A DNA stretch of 8,707 nt from a bacterium. Lineage in GTDB: Bacteria; Verrucomicrobiota; Verrucomicrobiia; Limisphaerales; J093. The DNA is taken from positions 1-8,707 of the forward strand of contig JAJXTA010000084.1 in assembly GCA_021784265.1 (NCBI GenBank). The letters run 5' to 3'. The notes below the pieces were generated by a model. That model was not told the DNA's origin and ran no database searches. It saw nothing but the letters and a program-made list of their open reading frames with translations. Below, one piece after another: positions 1 through 6,584 of the stretch. The stretch's first letter is position 1. The number at the start of each line of letters is the position of its first letter. The translations under genes and the position numbers were made by a program.

Positions 1-1
1 G

Positions 2-3000
2 AACGGCCAAGTCCTCCAGACGCTCACGACCAATGTCCCGCAGACCAACTGGGTGGCGCAGACGACCTGGGTCTCCCCGCCGGCGGGCACCTACACGATT
101 GTGGCCAAGGCCACCGACGCCTTGGGGGCGACCAACTACAGCAGCGCCGCAGCCGTCCAGGTGTTAGCCGGGCCCGAGATCACGCTCACCTCGCCCACCA
201 ACGGCGCCTTTTTCCTGACGAATGTGCCGATCCCGCTGGCGGTCTCCGTCACCGCGGGCACGGGCCAGCTCACCGCGGTGACCTACCTGGACGGCACCAA
301 CGTGATCGGGAGTGTCTCCAACGCCCCGTATTCGCTCCTCTGGACGAACGCCAGCGCCGGCCCGCACCTCATCTCCGCCGTGGTGACCGACCAACTGGGC
401 GGGAGGATGACCAGCGCGGTGGCGACGGTGCAGGTGGGCTCCAGTCTGATCCCATTCAACGGGTTGACCCTGTGGCTGGATGCCGATGTGGGGGTGAGCA
501 CGGATCAGGAGGGCAGGGTTACCGCCTGGGCCAATCGCACCGGGGCGGGCCCCGGTGTCAGCCAAGCCACCAGCAGCCAACGCCCGCTCTGGGTCACCAA
601 TGTCCTCAATGGCAGCGCGGTCATGCGGTTCGACGGGCTGAATGATTATCTGACCAACGCCGTGCCGGTGACCGGCCTGTTCAGCACGAACGCCGGCACC
701 ATCATCTTAGTCCAACGCCAAGCCGCGACCAACGGGGACAACCTCAGCTTCCTCTGGAACCCCGCGGATGCCACGGACTTGGTGGCCCTCTATTTGGCCT
801 ACGCCAACGGCTTGGACTTTGACTTCGGCGATACCACCACGCCGGGAGCGCGCTTGGGCGTCGCCGCGCCCGCCAACTGGCCCGATACCTATCACGAAAT
901 CGAGGCCACCCGGGGGCCCGACGGCACCCGCACGCTGGTGGTCGATGGGTTCAGCCTGGTCCAGGGCCAGTCGGACAGTGGGCTGGTGGACGAGGGACCG
1001 CAACTGCTGCAAGTGGGCGGCAGCCCGGGCTTGGCCATGCTGGCCGGTGATATCGCGGCGGTGCTGGTCTATAATCGCACCCTGGCGACCGGCGAGGTCG
1101 CGACCGTGCGGGCCTATCTGCAAAACCGGTACGGGCTGGACCTCTCCGGCGATCTGCCGCCCACGGTGAGCCTGGCGGCCCCGAGCAGTAACAGTGTCTT
1201 TGCGGCCAATCAACTGGTCACCTTGGGGGCGGAAGCTGCCGATGCCGATGGTTCCGTGGTGCGGGTCGAGTTTTACGTGGACGGGGCCCTGGTTGGGCAG
1301 GCGACCTCGGCGCCCTTCACCTTCGCCTGGACGGCGGGGCCGGTGGGCTCGCACCAGATTCTGGCCCGGGCCGTGGATAACGGCGGGCAAACCACGGACA
1401 GCGCGCCGGTGACTCTCTATGTCGCTCCGCTGGCGCCGGTGCCGGTCGGGGGCCTGACCCTCTGGCTGGACGCCAACAGCGGGGTGGGGACCGATGGTTC
1501 CGGCCGGGTCACCGCTTGGACGAACCGGAGCGTTTTGGGCGGGAGCGTGGCCCAGACCGTCACCACGAACCGGCCGCTCTGGGTGCCCAACGTGTTGAAT
1601 GGCACCAACCCGGTCGTGCAGTTCGACGGTGTGAGTGACTACCTGACCACGTCGCTGCCGCTTTCCGCCCTGGTCGCCACCAACGCCGGCACGGTGATTG
1701 TGGTGCAACGGCAGGCTTCGCTCAACGCGCTGAACAACACCCTGGCCTGGAATCCTTACACTTTTGCCAATCGCCTGAGTCTCTTCCTGAGCTTCAACAC
1801 CAACCTGATCCTCGACTTTGGGGATATTACCGCCGGCGGCCGCCTCCAGGTGGCGGCCCCCGCCAGTTGGGCCGACGCCTACCACGAGGTCGAGGCTTCC
1901 CGTGCCGCCGACGGCACCGGCCTGATCACCGTGGATGGGCGGTTGGTGGGGAGCGGGCAACTTAGCGGCGCCCTCCAACCCGATGCGCCGCACGATCTGG
2001 ATGTCGGTGGGGTGCCGGGCAATGCCTTATTGCAAGGGGCCATCGCCGAGCTCCTGGTCTATAACCGCACGTTGGCCTCCAACGAGCTGGACCAGGTGCG
2101 TGCCTACGTCCAGAGCCGGTACGCGGTCAACACCGCGGGTGACGTGCCGCCCGTGGTGAACCTGACCTCGCCGGCCGACGGCGAGGCCTACGCGGTGGGC
2201 CAGGCCGTGGTGCTGAGCGCCAGTGCGGCCGACCCGGACGGCACGGTCGTGCGCGTCGAGTTTTATGTCGATGGGACGTTGGTCGGCCAAGCGGCGGCCC
2301 CGCCGTTCCTGGCCGGGTGGCATGCCACGACCGCCGGGGCCCATCAACTCATCGCCCGGGCGGTGGATGATGCCGGCAAGAGCACCGATAGCACGCCGGC
2401 GACTATCCAGGTGATCGCCGGCGCCCCGGTGCCGGTGACCGGCTTGCGACTCTGGCTGGATGCGGGCCAAGGCATCGCCGCCAATGCCGCCGGGCAGGTC
2501 GCCGCGTGGACGAATCAGGCGGTGCTGGGCGGCATGCTGGCCCAGAGCGGCGCGACCAACCAACCGGTCCTGGTGACCAACACGCTGCACGGGCATGCGG
2601 TCCTTCGTTTCGATGGCGTCCATAGTTACCTCACCAACCTCTTTGCCCAACCCAGCCTCTTCGACGCGGCCAACGCCAGCCTCTTCGTCGTTGCCCGGCA
2701 AAGCGCCGCGGGCCCGACCAACACCCTGGTCGCCTGGAACGTGGGTGTGCCCACGAACTGGGTGAACCTGGCCGTGAGCGGGGGTACGAATCTGGTGTTT
2801 GACTTCGGCGACAGCGAGGCGGGCGGACGTCTCCAAGCGCCGACGCCCAGCAACTGGGTCACGGCCTTTCACTCCCTCGAGGCCTACCGCGACACCAGCG
2901 CGGCCTGGCTCTGGGCCGACGGCCAGCAATTGGCCCAAACCCAGACCAGCGCCAGCTTGGCTGGCAACGCCACCGCCACCTTCACCGCCGGCGGCCTGCC

Positions 3001-3892
3001 CGGTGCCTTGCTGCAAGGCGACATCGCGGAGGTCCTGGTCTATGACCGCGGCTTGGACGATTCCGAGAGCTCGGCGGTGCGGAACTACCTGGGCCAGAAG
3101 TACGGCCTGTTCACCTCCTCGAATCTGCCGCCCCAGGTCCTCTTGACCTCGCCGCCGGCCAACTCGAGCTTCCCGCTCGGCACGAGCATCGCGCTGACCG
3201 CGGCCGCCTCCGACCCGGACGGCGCCGTGACGGCAGTCCAGTTTTACGCCAACGGCGTCCTGGTGGGCGGCACGAACGACGCGCCGTTCAGCGTAACCTG
3301 GCTGCCGCCTGTGGCGACCAACTACACCTTGACCGCGGTGGCGGTGGATAACCTCGGCGCGCAGACGACCTCGGCCCCCATCGCGCTCACGATCGTGGCC
3401 ACCAGCCAGGCGCCCGTCGTGCAACTGACCAGCCCGGCGCCCAACGCCATTTTTGGCGCCCCGGCAAACGTGCCGCTGGCGGCGACGGCCTCGTCGTCCG
3501 CGGGGACCGTGAGTTCAGTCCAGTTCTTTGCCGGCACGACCCTGCTCGCCACCCTCGCCGCGCCGCCCTACACGCTGGTTTGGTCCAACGTGCCCCCCGG
3601 CGCCTACTCCGTCAGCGCGCGGGCGTTTGACAACACGGGCCTGGGCGCCACCTCGGTGGTGGAGCAGATCACCGTGCTGCCTTCCTTGGGCGGCTTGGTG
3701 GGACCGAACCAGATCGGGTTCAAGTTCACGCTCTATCTGAGCGCGGGGCAGAGCTACGACGTGGATGCCTCGACCGATCTGACTCACTGGACCTCGCTCG
3801 GCACCGTGCAGAGCACCAACGGCCTCTACAACTTCGTCGATTTCGACGCCCCCAGTTTCCCGGTGCGCTTCTACCGCCTCCGCTCCCATTAG
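2..3892 (+). CDS. Giant modular secreted/surface protein with repeated LamG-like and Ig-like domains (5' partial)
   Basis: The reading frame is open from base 2, so the gene begins upstream. The GTG at 53 is not a credible start, because the residues before it continue an Ig-like fold. The stop is TAG at 3890-3892. Residues here are numbered from that GTG. The order is: end of an Ig-like domain (to ~37); Ig-like (~40-128); LamG-like 1 (~132-367); Ig-like (368-457); LamG-like 2 (~460-697); Ig-like (698-787); LamG-like 3 (~790-1024); Ig-like (1025-~1118); Ig-like (1120-~1210); C-terminal module (1212-1279). LamG-like units share LWLDA near the start, a DFGD motif in the middle and LVYxR near the end. 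Ig-like units carry a V(E/Q)FY(V/A)(D/N)G strand and a late RAVD/VAVD strand, as in Big_9-type bacterial Ig domains. No protease, glycosidase or membrane segment is visible. Likely an extracellular carbohydrate-binding or adhesive protein; this role is inferred from domain types. The signal peptide, if any, lies outside the window. Confidence 0.88.
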   Translation, partial: NGQVLQTLTTNVPQTNWVAQTTWVSPPAGTYTIVAKATDALGATNYSSAAAVQVLAGPEITLTSPTNGAFFLTNVPIPLAVSVTAGTGQLTAVTYLDGTNVIGSVSNAPYSLLWTNASAGPHLISAVVTDQLGGRMTSAVATVQVGSSLIPFNGLTLWLDADVGVSTDQEGRVTAWANRTGAGPGVSQATSSQRPLWVTNVLNGSAVMRFDGLNDYLTNAVPVTGLFSTNAGTIILVQRQAATNGDNLSFLWNPADATDLVALYLAYANGLDFDFGDTTTPGARLGVAAPANWPDTYHEIEATRGPDGTRTLVVDGFSLVQGQSDSGLVDEGPQLLQVGGSPGLAMLAGDIAAVLVYNRTLATGEVATVRAYLQNRYGLDLSGDLPPTVSLAAPSSNSVFAANQLVTLGAEAADADGSVVRVEFYVDGALVGQATSAPFTFAWTAGPVGSHQILARAVDNGGQTTDSAPVTLYVAPLAPVPVGGLTLWLDANSGVGTDGSGRVTAWTNRSVLGGSVAQTVTTNRPLWVPNVLNGTNPVVQFDGVSDYLTTSLPLSALVATNAGTVIVVQRQASLNALNNTLAWNPYTFANRLSLFLSFNTNLILDFGDITAGGRLQVAAPASWADAYHEVEASRAADGTGLITVDGRLVGSGQLSGALQPDAPHDLDVGGVPGNALLQGAIAELLVYNRTLASNELDQVRAYVQSRYAVNTAGDVPPVVNLTSPADGEAYAVGQAVVLSASAADPDGTVVRVEFYVDGTLVGQAAAPPFLAGWHATTAGAHQLIARAVDDAGKSTDSTPATIQVIAGAPVPVTGLRLWLDAGQGIAANAAGQVAAWTNQAVLGGMLAQSGATNQPVLVTNTLHGHAVLRFDGVHSYLTNLFAQPSLFDAANASLFVVARQSAAGPTNTLVAWNVGVPTNWVNLAVSGGTNLVFDFGDSEAGGRLQAPTPSNWVTAFHSLEAYRDTSAAWLWADGQQLAQTQTSASLAGNATATFTAGGLPGALLQGDIAEVLVYDRGLDDSESSAVRNYLGQKYGLFTSSNLPPQVLLTSPPANSSFPLGTSIALTAAASDPDGAVTAVQFYANGVLVGGTNDAPFSVTWLPPVATNYTLTAVAVDNLGAQTTSAPIALTIVATSQAPVVQLTSPAPNAIFGAPANVPLAATASSSAGTVSSVQFFAGTTLLATLAAPPYTLVWSNVPPGAYSVSARAFDNTGLGATSVVEQITVLPSLGGLVGPNQIGFKFTLYLSAGQSYDVDASTDLTHWTSLGTVQSTNGLYNFVDFDAPSFPVRFYRLRSH
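446..1423 (+). repeat. Long coding repeat unit 1 (LamG-like 1 + Ig-like)
   Basis: First of three in-frame tandem units in the giant protein. Landmarks are the Trp codon of LWLDA at 473, DFGD at 821-832, LVYNRT from 1064 and VEFYVDG from 1265. The next unit repeats the first, third and fourth landmarks exactly 990 bp later. The DFGD landmark is offset by one codon, showing compensating indels inside the unit. Short stretches are nearly identical at the DNA level, for example around 1064 and 1265, pointing to duplication rather than convergence. Confidence 0.85.
1430..2413 (+). repeat. Long coding repeat unit 2 (LamG-like 2 + Ig-like)
   Basis: Second tandem unit. Landmarks are the LWLDA Trp codon at 1463, DFGD at 1814-1825, LVYNRT from 2054 and VEFYVDG from 2255. 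It is the closest relative of unit 1 by eye, sharing RVTAW(A/T)N, RPLWV and VLNG motifs in the first half and the same Ig-like domain after it. Confidence 0.85.
2420..3406 (+). repeat. Long coding repeat unit 3 (LamG-like 3 + Ig-like), diverged
   Basis: Third tandem unit. The LWLDA Trp codon is at 2453, 990 bp after that of unit 2. DFGD is at 2801-2812, LVYDRG from 3035 and VQFYANG from 3236; the last two are 981 bp after their unit 2 counterparts, so three codons are missing. It has diverged more than units 1 and 2: NRT becomes DRG and VEFYVDG becomes VQFYANG. Confidence 0.8.
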
Positions 3893-3922
3893 CTCGGCGC
3901 GGGTGCCGACCCGCGGGAGCTA
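3890..3922 (+). terminator. Strong hairpin starting at the stop codon of the giant protein gene
   Basis: TAGCTC at 3890-3895 pairs with GAGCTA at 3917-3922. After a small internal loop (two bases against one), CGCGGGT at 3898-3904 pairs with ACCCGCG at 3909-3915 around the tetraloop GCCG. The stem therefore has 6 + 7 base pairs and begins at the TAG stop itself. Only a weak T-rich stretch (CTTT near 3925) follows, so it is not a textbook intrinsic terminator. Its position directly at the 3' end of the gene supports a role in termination or mRNA end protection. Confidence 0.5.
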
Positions 3923-4007
3923 GGCTTTAGAAGGTGCCGCTCCGCGCGTGCCGTCGCGCGCCTCCCCCGTGGACCTGCTCGCCCAGCCCAAAGCCCCAGA
4001 GGCCTGG

Positions 4008-4070
4008 CGCACTCCACAAGCTGGCGCAACGCTCAACGGGCCCGGCTGGCGTGGAGCCTGTGGGAGTGCG
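4008..4070. repeat. Imperfect inverted repeat with two alternative pairings
   Basis: CGCACTCCACA (4008-4018) is complementary to TGTGGGAGTGCG (4059-4070) apart from one bulged base, giving a stem of 11 pairs. CTCCAC (4012-4017) within the left arm can instead pair with GTGGAG (4051-4056), so the two folds exclude each other. Three CTGGCG copies (4004-4009, 4021-4026, 4046-4051) lie in or beside it. It may be part of a dispersed intergenic repeat, which cannot be told from one copy. Confidence 0.4.
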
Positions 4071-4103
4071 GTTTTGTGTGCGCATGACGGGCAAGCGCGT
4101 CAT

Positions 4104-4136
4104 CCGGGCGCGCCGCGAAGGCTGGTCCGCGCCCGG
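4104..4136 (-). terminator. Perfect 9-bp G+C stem-loop downstream of the esterase gene
   Basis: CCGGGCGCG (4104-4112) and CGCGCCCGG (4128-4136) are perfect reverse complements around a 15-base loop. On the minus strand this lies about 30 bases past the stop codon of the esterase gene. A smaller 6-bp hairpin, ATGACG (4084-4089) with CGTCAT (4098-4103), abuts it. No T-run follows on the minus strand, so intrinsic termination is plausible but not typical. Confidence 0.42.
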
Positions 4137-4165
4137 GCTCCCGTTTCCATTCCAAGCGTTGAGCG

Positions 4166-5962
4166 CTAAGGTTGGAAGAAGAGCGCGCCGCGGGTGAGGG
4201 TTTTGCGCCGCCACACCTTGTGTCCGGCGCAGGCGTAGAGGTAGGCGTGGTCCGGGCCGGCGAAGGCCACGCTCACGCAGGCCTCGGCGCTGGGTTTGCT
4301 GATCACGCCGCCGAGCCGCCCGGTGCTGTCGAACACCTGGGTCCCGGCGTAGGAAGTGACGTAGTAACGGTCGGCGAGGTCGGTGGTGAGGCCGTCGCCG
4401 CCGCTCTCGCGCCGGCCGGGTGGGGTGCGGAGCGTCATGTTCGCTTCCCCACCGCGCAGCGTGCCGTCGGCGGCGATGAGAAAGCTCCAGACGTTCGTCC
4501 CCCCGTATTCGCTGACGATGAGCCGCTGCTGATCGGCGCTTAACGAGATGCCGTTGGGCTGGTGGATGCCTCCGGCCACGACGGGTGGCCGTGCCATCCC
4601 GCGCGCGCTGATGGGGACACGGAGGACCTGGCCGGCGGCGGTGTCGGTAAAGTAGATCCAACCGGCCCGCGAGACGATCAGGTCGTTGGGCGCCACCTCG
4701 GTCGCCACCACGGCGACGGTCTTGGTCTGGGGATCGATGGTCACGAGGCTGGGTTTGCCGCCGGAGCTGCCCCCTTGCGTGGCGGCGTAGAACTGGCCGT
4801 CGGGCCCAAGTTTGAGGCCGCTGATCTTGGGGCCAGCCTCGAACCAGCGGGTGTCTCGGCCGTCGAGCCCGATCCGGTGGAGGGTCGCGTTTGGCAGATC
4901 GCTGAAATAGAAGTTCCCGGCGGCGTCAGTCGTGGCGGCGTCGGTGAAGGCATAACCTTCGCCCACAACTTCCCAATCCCCGGGCTGGCCGCCTTGGGGG
5001 AGGACCTTCGAGAGGGCTTCGTCGCCGGCGAGGTTGTCGTTGGTCAGGGGTGCCGGGAGCGGGGTTTTGTCGCGCCAGAGCCAGCGGAGCGAGTCCGGGA
5101 GAATGGCCCCGCCCTGGCGGCCGTTGTGGGCGCCATCGCCCAGCACGAACCGGAAGTCGTAGCCGGCAAAGGCCAGGGCGCTGGCCATCTCCTGAGCGGC
5201 CAACGGCCAGTTGCCGTGGAGGTTGTTGAGATCGTTGCGGCCGTCCTGGAGGAAGATCCGGATCGGCTTGCGCTCGGTTTTGCGGATCAGGGCCGGATAG
5301 ACATTGCCCCCGCGGATGTTGGTGAAACTCCCCACGTGGCTGAGGACCTTGCGGAATTGGTCAGGGCGCTCCCAGGCCACGGTCCAGGCGCAGATGCCGC
5401 CGCTGCTGATGCCCCCGATGGCTCGCTGCCAGGGATCGTGGCTGAGGCTGAGGTGGTAGGTCTGCTCGACGTAGGGGATCAGCTCCTCGACCAGGAACCG
5501 GGCGTAGGCGTCGCCGAGGGAATCGTACTCGAAACTGCGGTTGCTGGCCCCGCGCGCCGGATCGCCCCCGGGGATCACCCGCGCGCCGGGGTTGACGAAG
5601 AGGCCGACGGTCACGGGCATTTCGCCCCGCTGAATCAGGTTGTCGAAGACGATGGGCACCCGCATCGACCCGTTGGTGCTCACGTAGGCCTGTCCATCCT
5701 GGAACACCATCAGCGCCGCGGGGTGGGCCGGCGCGTACTGGGCGGGGATGTAAACCCAACACTCCCGCCGGGTGTCGGGGAACACCCGCGAGGCGGTGAA
5801 AGTGAAGCGTTCGACGCGCCCCTGGGGAACGCCCGCGTGGGGAAAGGAGTCGGGGCCCAGTTGGTAGGCATCGGCGGGGTTGGCGGCCCACGGGCCGGCC
5901 ACGGCCAGCGTCAGCAGGGCCGATAAGGTAGTGAGATGCCCCAGATAACTCGAGGTTCGCAT
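4166..5962 (-). CDS. Exported two-domain hydrolase: Fes/esterase-D-like domain fused to SMP-30/gluconolactonase-like propeller
   Basis: The protein has 598 residues, with ATG at 5962-5960 and TAG at 4168-4166. Residues 1-32 look like a signal peptide: an Arg, a hydrophobic stretch at about 10-22, and Ala-rich cleavage options after AVA (22) or ADA (32). It is therefore probably periplasmic or secreted. Residues ~45-298 match the putative-esterase family (PF00756 type). The nucleophile elbow is GISSGG with Ser186, the likely acid is Asp240 or Asp244 in QDGRND, and the His is His279 in GDGAH. Residues ~330-598 match the SMP-30/gluconolactonase/LRE-like propeller. Candidate metal or substrate residues are Glu335, Asn426 (PND), Asn470 (PNG) and Asp523 (GGDG), by analogy with regucalcin. 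Both catalytic sets appear intact. The likely role is ester cleavage plus lactone or sugar-acid hydrolysis during carbohydrate breakdown; the substrate is unknown. No clear Shine-Dalgarno precedes the start, but no other start is available upstream in frame. Confidence 0.88.
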   Translation of the reverse strand: MRTSSYLGHLTTLSALLTLAVAGPWAANPADAYQLGPDSFPHAGVPQGRVERFTFTASRVFPDTRRECWVYIPAQYAPAHPAALMVFQDGQAYVSTNGSMRVPIVFDNLIQRGEMPVTVGLFVNPGARVIPGGDPARGASNRSFEYDSLGDAYARFLVEELIPYVEQTYHLSLSHDPWQRAIGGISSGGICAWTVAWERPDQFRKVLSHVGSFTNIRGGNVYPALIRKTERKPIRIFLQDGRNDLNNLHGNWPLAAQEMASALAFAGYDFRFVLGDGAHNGRQGGAILPDSLRWLWRDKTPLPAPLTNDNLAGDEALSKVLPQGGQPGDWEVVGEGYAFTDAATTDAAGNFYFSDLPNATLHRIGLDGRDTRWFEAGPKISGLKLGPDGQFYAATQGGSSGGKPSLVTIDPQTKTVAVVATEVAPNDLIVSRAGWIYFTDTAAGQVLRVPISARGMARPPVVAGGIHQPNGISLSADQQRLIVSEYGGTNVWSFLIAADGTLRGGEANMTLRTPPGRRESGGDGLTTDLADRYYVTSYAGTQVFDSTGRLGGVISKPSAEACVSVAFAGPDHAYLYACAGHKVWRRKTLTRGALFFQP

Positions 5963-6246
5963 CGGCAGAGTTTGCCTGGTTGCTGATGTCTGTCCAGAAC
6001 GTCCGTCGCTCCCGGCGAGGCCGTGCGGGCCGGTCCTGGGTCGGGTGAGGGCTTTCCGCAGGCGCGGCGGCGGGTCGGCGGCGGGCGATGCCCGCTCGGA
6101 CGCAGGGAGGAAGGCACTGGACGGTTCGCCCCGTTCTCACTCGCGCGCGGCGGCGGCTCCGGCACGGCTCCTGCTGCGTAAAACCGCGGGCCGCTGACCG
6201 ATTCCTGCGGCGGCGGCCGTGCGCCATGTTGACTGACCCTTCAACC

Positions 6247-6272
6247 GTGGCGGTGGCTCTCCCCACCGCCAC
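6247..6272. other. Perfect 10-bp stem-loop in intergenic DNA
   Basis: GTGGCGGTGG (6247-6256) and CCACCGCCAC (6263-6272) are exact reverse complements around the six-base loop CTCTCC. It is the most stable hairpin I found between the esterase and ABC-F genes. It is not followed by a T-run on either strand and lies about 300 bp from both genes. Function is unknown: a structured RNA element, a protein-binding palindrome, or half of a repeat element are all possible. Confidence 0.5.
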
Positions 6273-6456
6273 CGCGACCTTGGCTGTTCCGGGCTCGGAA
6301 CCGGGCTCCGGGGCGGTAACGGCGCCCCGCGTGCCGTTCCGGAGCCATTGGGCCGCTTGGTGGGGCCAAAGCGAGCGGTTGGTGGCGGTTTCCCCCTCCC
6401 GCCGGATCACGCTGGCACGTCAGGCCAACCGCCAGGCGCGTCTGCCGCGCTCTTCC

Positions 6457-6490
6457 GGCCGGAGTCCGGCCTAAGGACCGACCCCGGTCC
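6457..6490. other. Two adjacent short hairpins
   Basis: GGCCG (6457-6461) pairs with CGGCC (6467-6471) around GAGTC; as DNA the palindrome extends to 7 bases per side. Immediately after, GGACCG (6475-6480) pairs with CGGTCC (6485-6490) around four bases. They lie about 90 bp beyond the ABC-F stop on the minus strand and could contribute to transcription termination. Chance occurrence is also possible in such G+C-rich DNA. Confidence 0.3.
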
Positions 6491-6545
6491 GTCGCCGCCG
6501 GGCTCACTCGGGGTGCCCTGGGTCGGGGCCACCGTCCCTGCCTGG

Positions 6546-6584
6546 CTGTCCGGTTTTGTGACAGCTTCCCCGGGCACTACCGGG
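6546..6584 (-). terminator. Possible weak terminator structure at the ABC-F stop codon
   Basis: CCCGG (6569-6573) pairs with CCGGG (6580-6584) around a loop that contains the TAG stop. CTGTC (6546-6550) pairs with GACAG (6560-6564) just beyond it. On the minus strand the second loop reads ACAAAACCG, so there is no U-tract. Both stems are only five base pairs. The call rests mainly on position at the gene end. Confidence 0.25.

Larger units (their letters stand above)
3893..4165. other. Convergent intergenic region, no convincing gene
   Basis: This 273-bp stretch separates the stop codons of two convergent genes. Short open frames cross it on both strands, but none has a ribosome binding site or recognisable protein pattern. 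The arginine- and proline-rich translations look like by-products of the G+C content. Its main content is the series of inverted repeats listed separately (3890-3922, 4008-4070, 4084-4103, 4104-4136). Confidence 0.6.
5963..6576. other. Long intergenic region (about 614 bp) between two minus-strand genes
   Basis: No recognisable gene is present. The open frames on both strands give Arg/Pro/Ala/Gly-rich translations typical of random G+C-rich DNA. The best candidate, ATG at 6226 to TAA at 6472-6474 on the plus strand (82 codons), has no Shine-Dalgarno and no family resemblance. The promoter of the esterase gene should lie at the low-coordinate end of this stretch, but I see no convincing -35/-10 pair. 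The region holds several hairpins: a perfect 10-bp stem at 6247-6272, two short stems at 6457-6490, and small stems next to the ABC-F stop. Confidence 0.55.

Noticed and set aside
53..55. GTG as start of the giant protein
   Set aside because: The frame is open upstream to base 2, and the residues before it (NGQVLQTL...) are a typical continuing Ig-like strand, so the true start lies outside the window.
707..1993. Long open frame on the minus strand opposite the giant protein gene (428 codons)
   Set aside because: Its translation is rich in His/Arg/Gly/Gln with no family pattern. It is a shadow of the G+C-rich plus-strand gene, whose domain structure is clear.
2027..3424. Long open frame on the minus strand (465 codons)
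   Set aside because: Same reasoning: antisense to a well-supported modular coding region, with low-complexity charged composition.
3934..4197. Small plus-strand open frames in the convergent gap
   Set aside because: They cross the inverted repeats and run into the 3' end of the esterase gene. Arg/Pro-rich translation and no ribosome binding site.
4562..5926. Plus-strand open frame of 454 codons opposite the esterase gene
   Set aside because: The opposite strand encodes a protein with a signal peptide and two intact enzyme domains. The plus-strand translation has no recognisable motif and is Gly/Asp/Val-biased.
6226..6474. Possible 82-codon plus-strand gene in the intergenic gap
   Set aside because: No Shine-Dalgarno, no family resemblance, and a composition like other spurious frames in this region. 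Kept only as a candidate to test in the finding on the gap.
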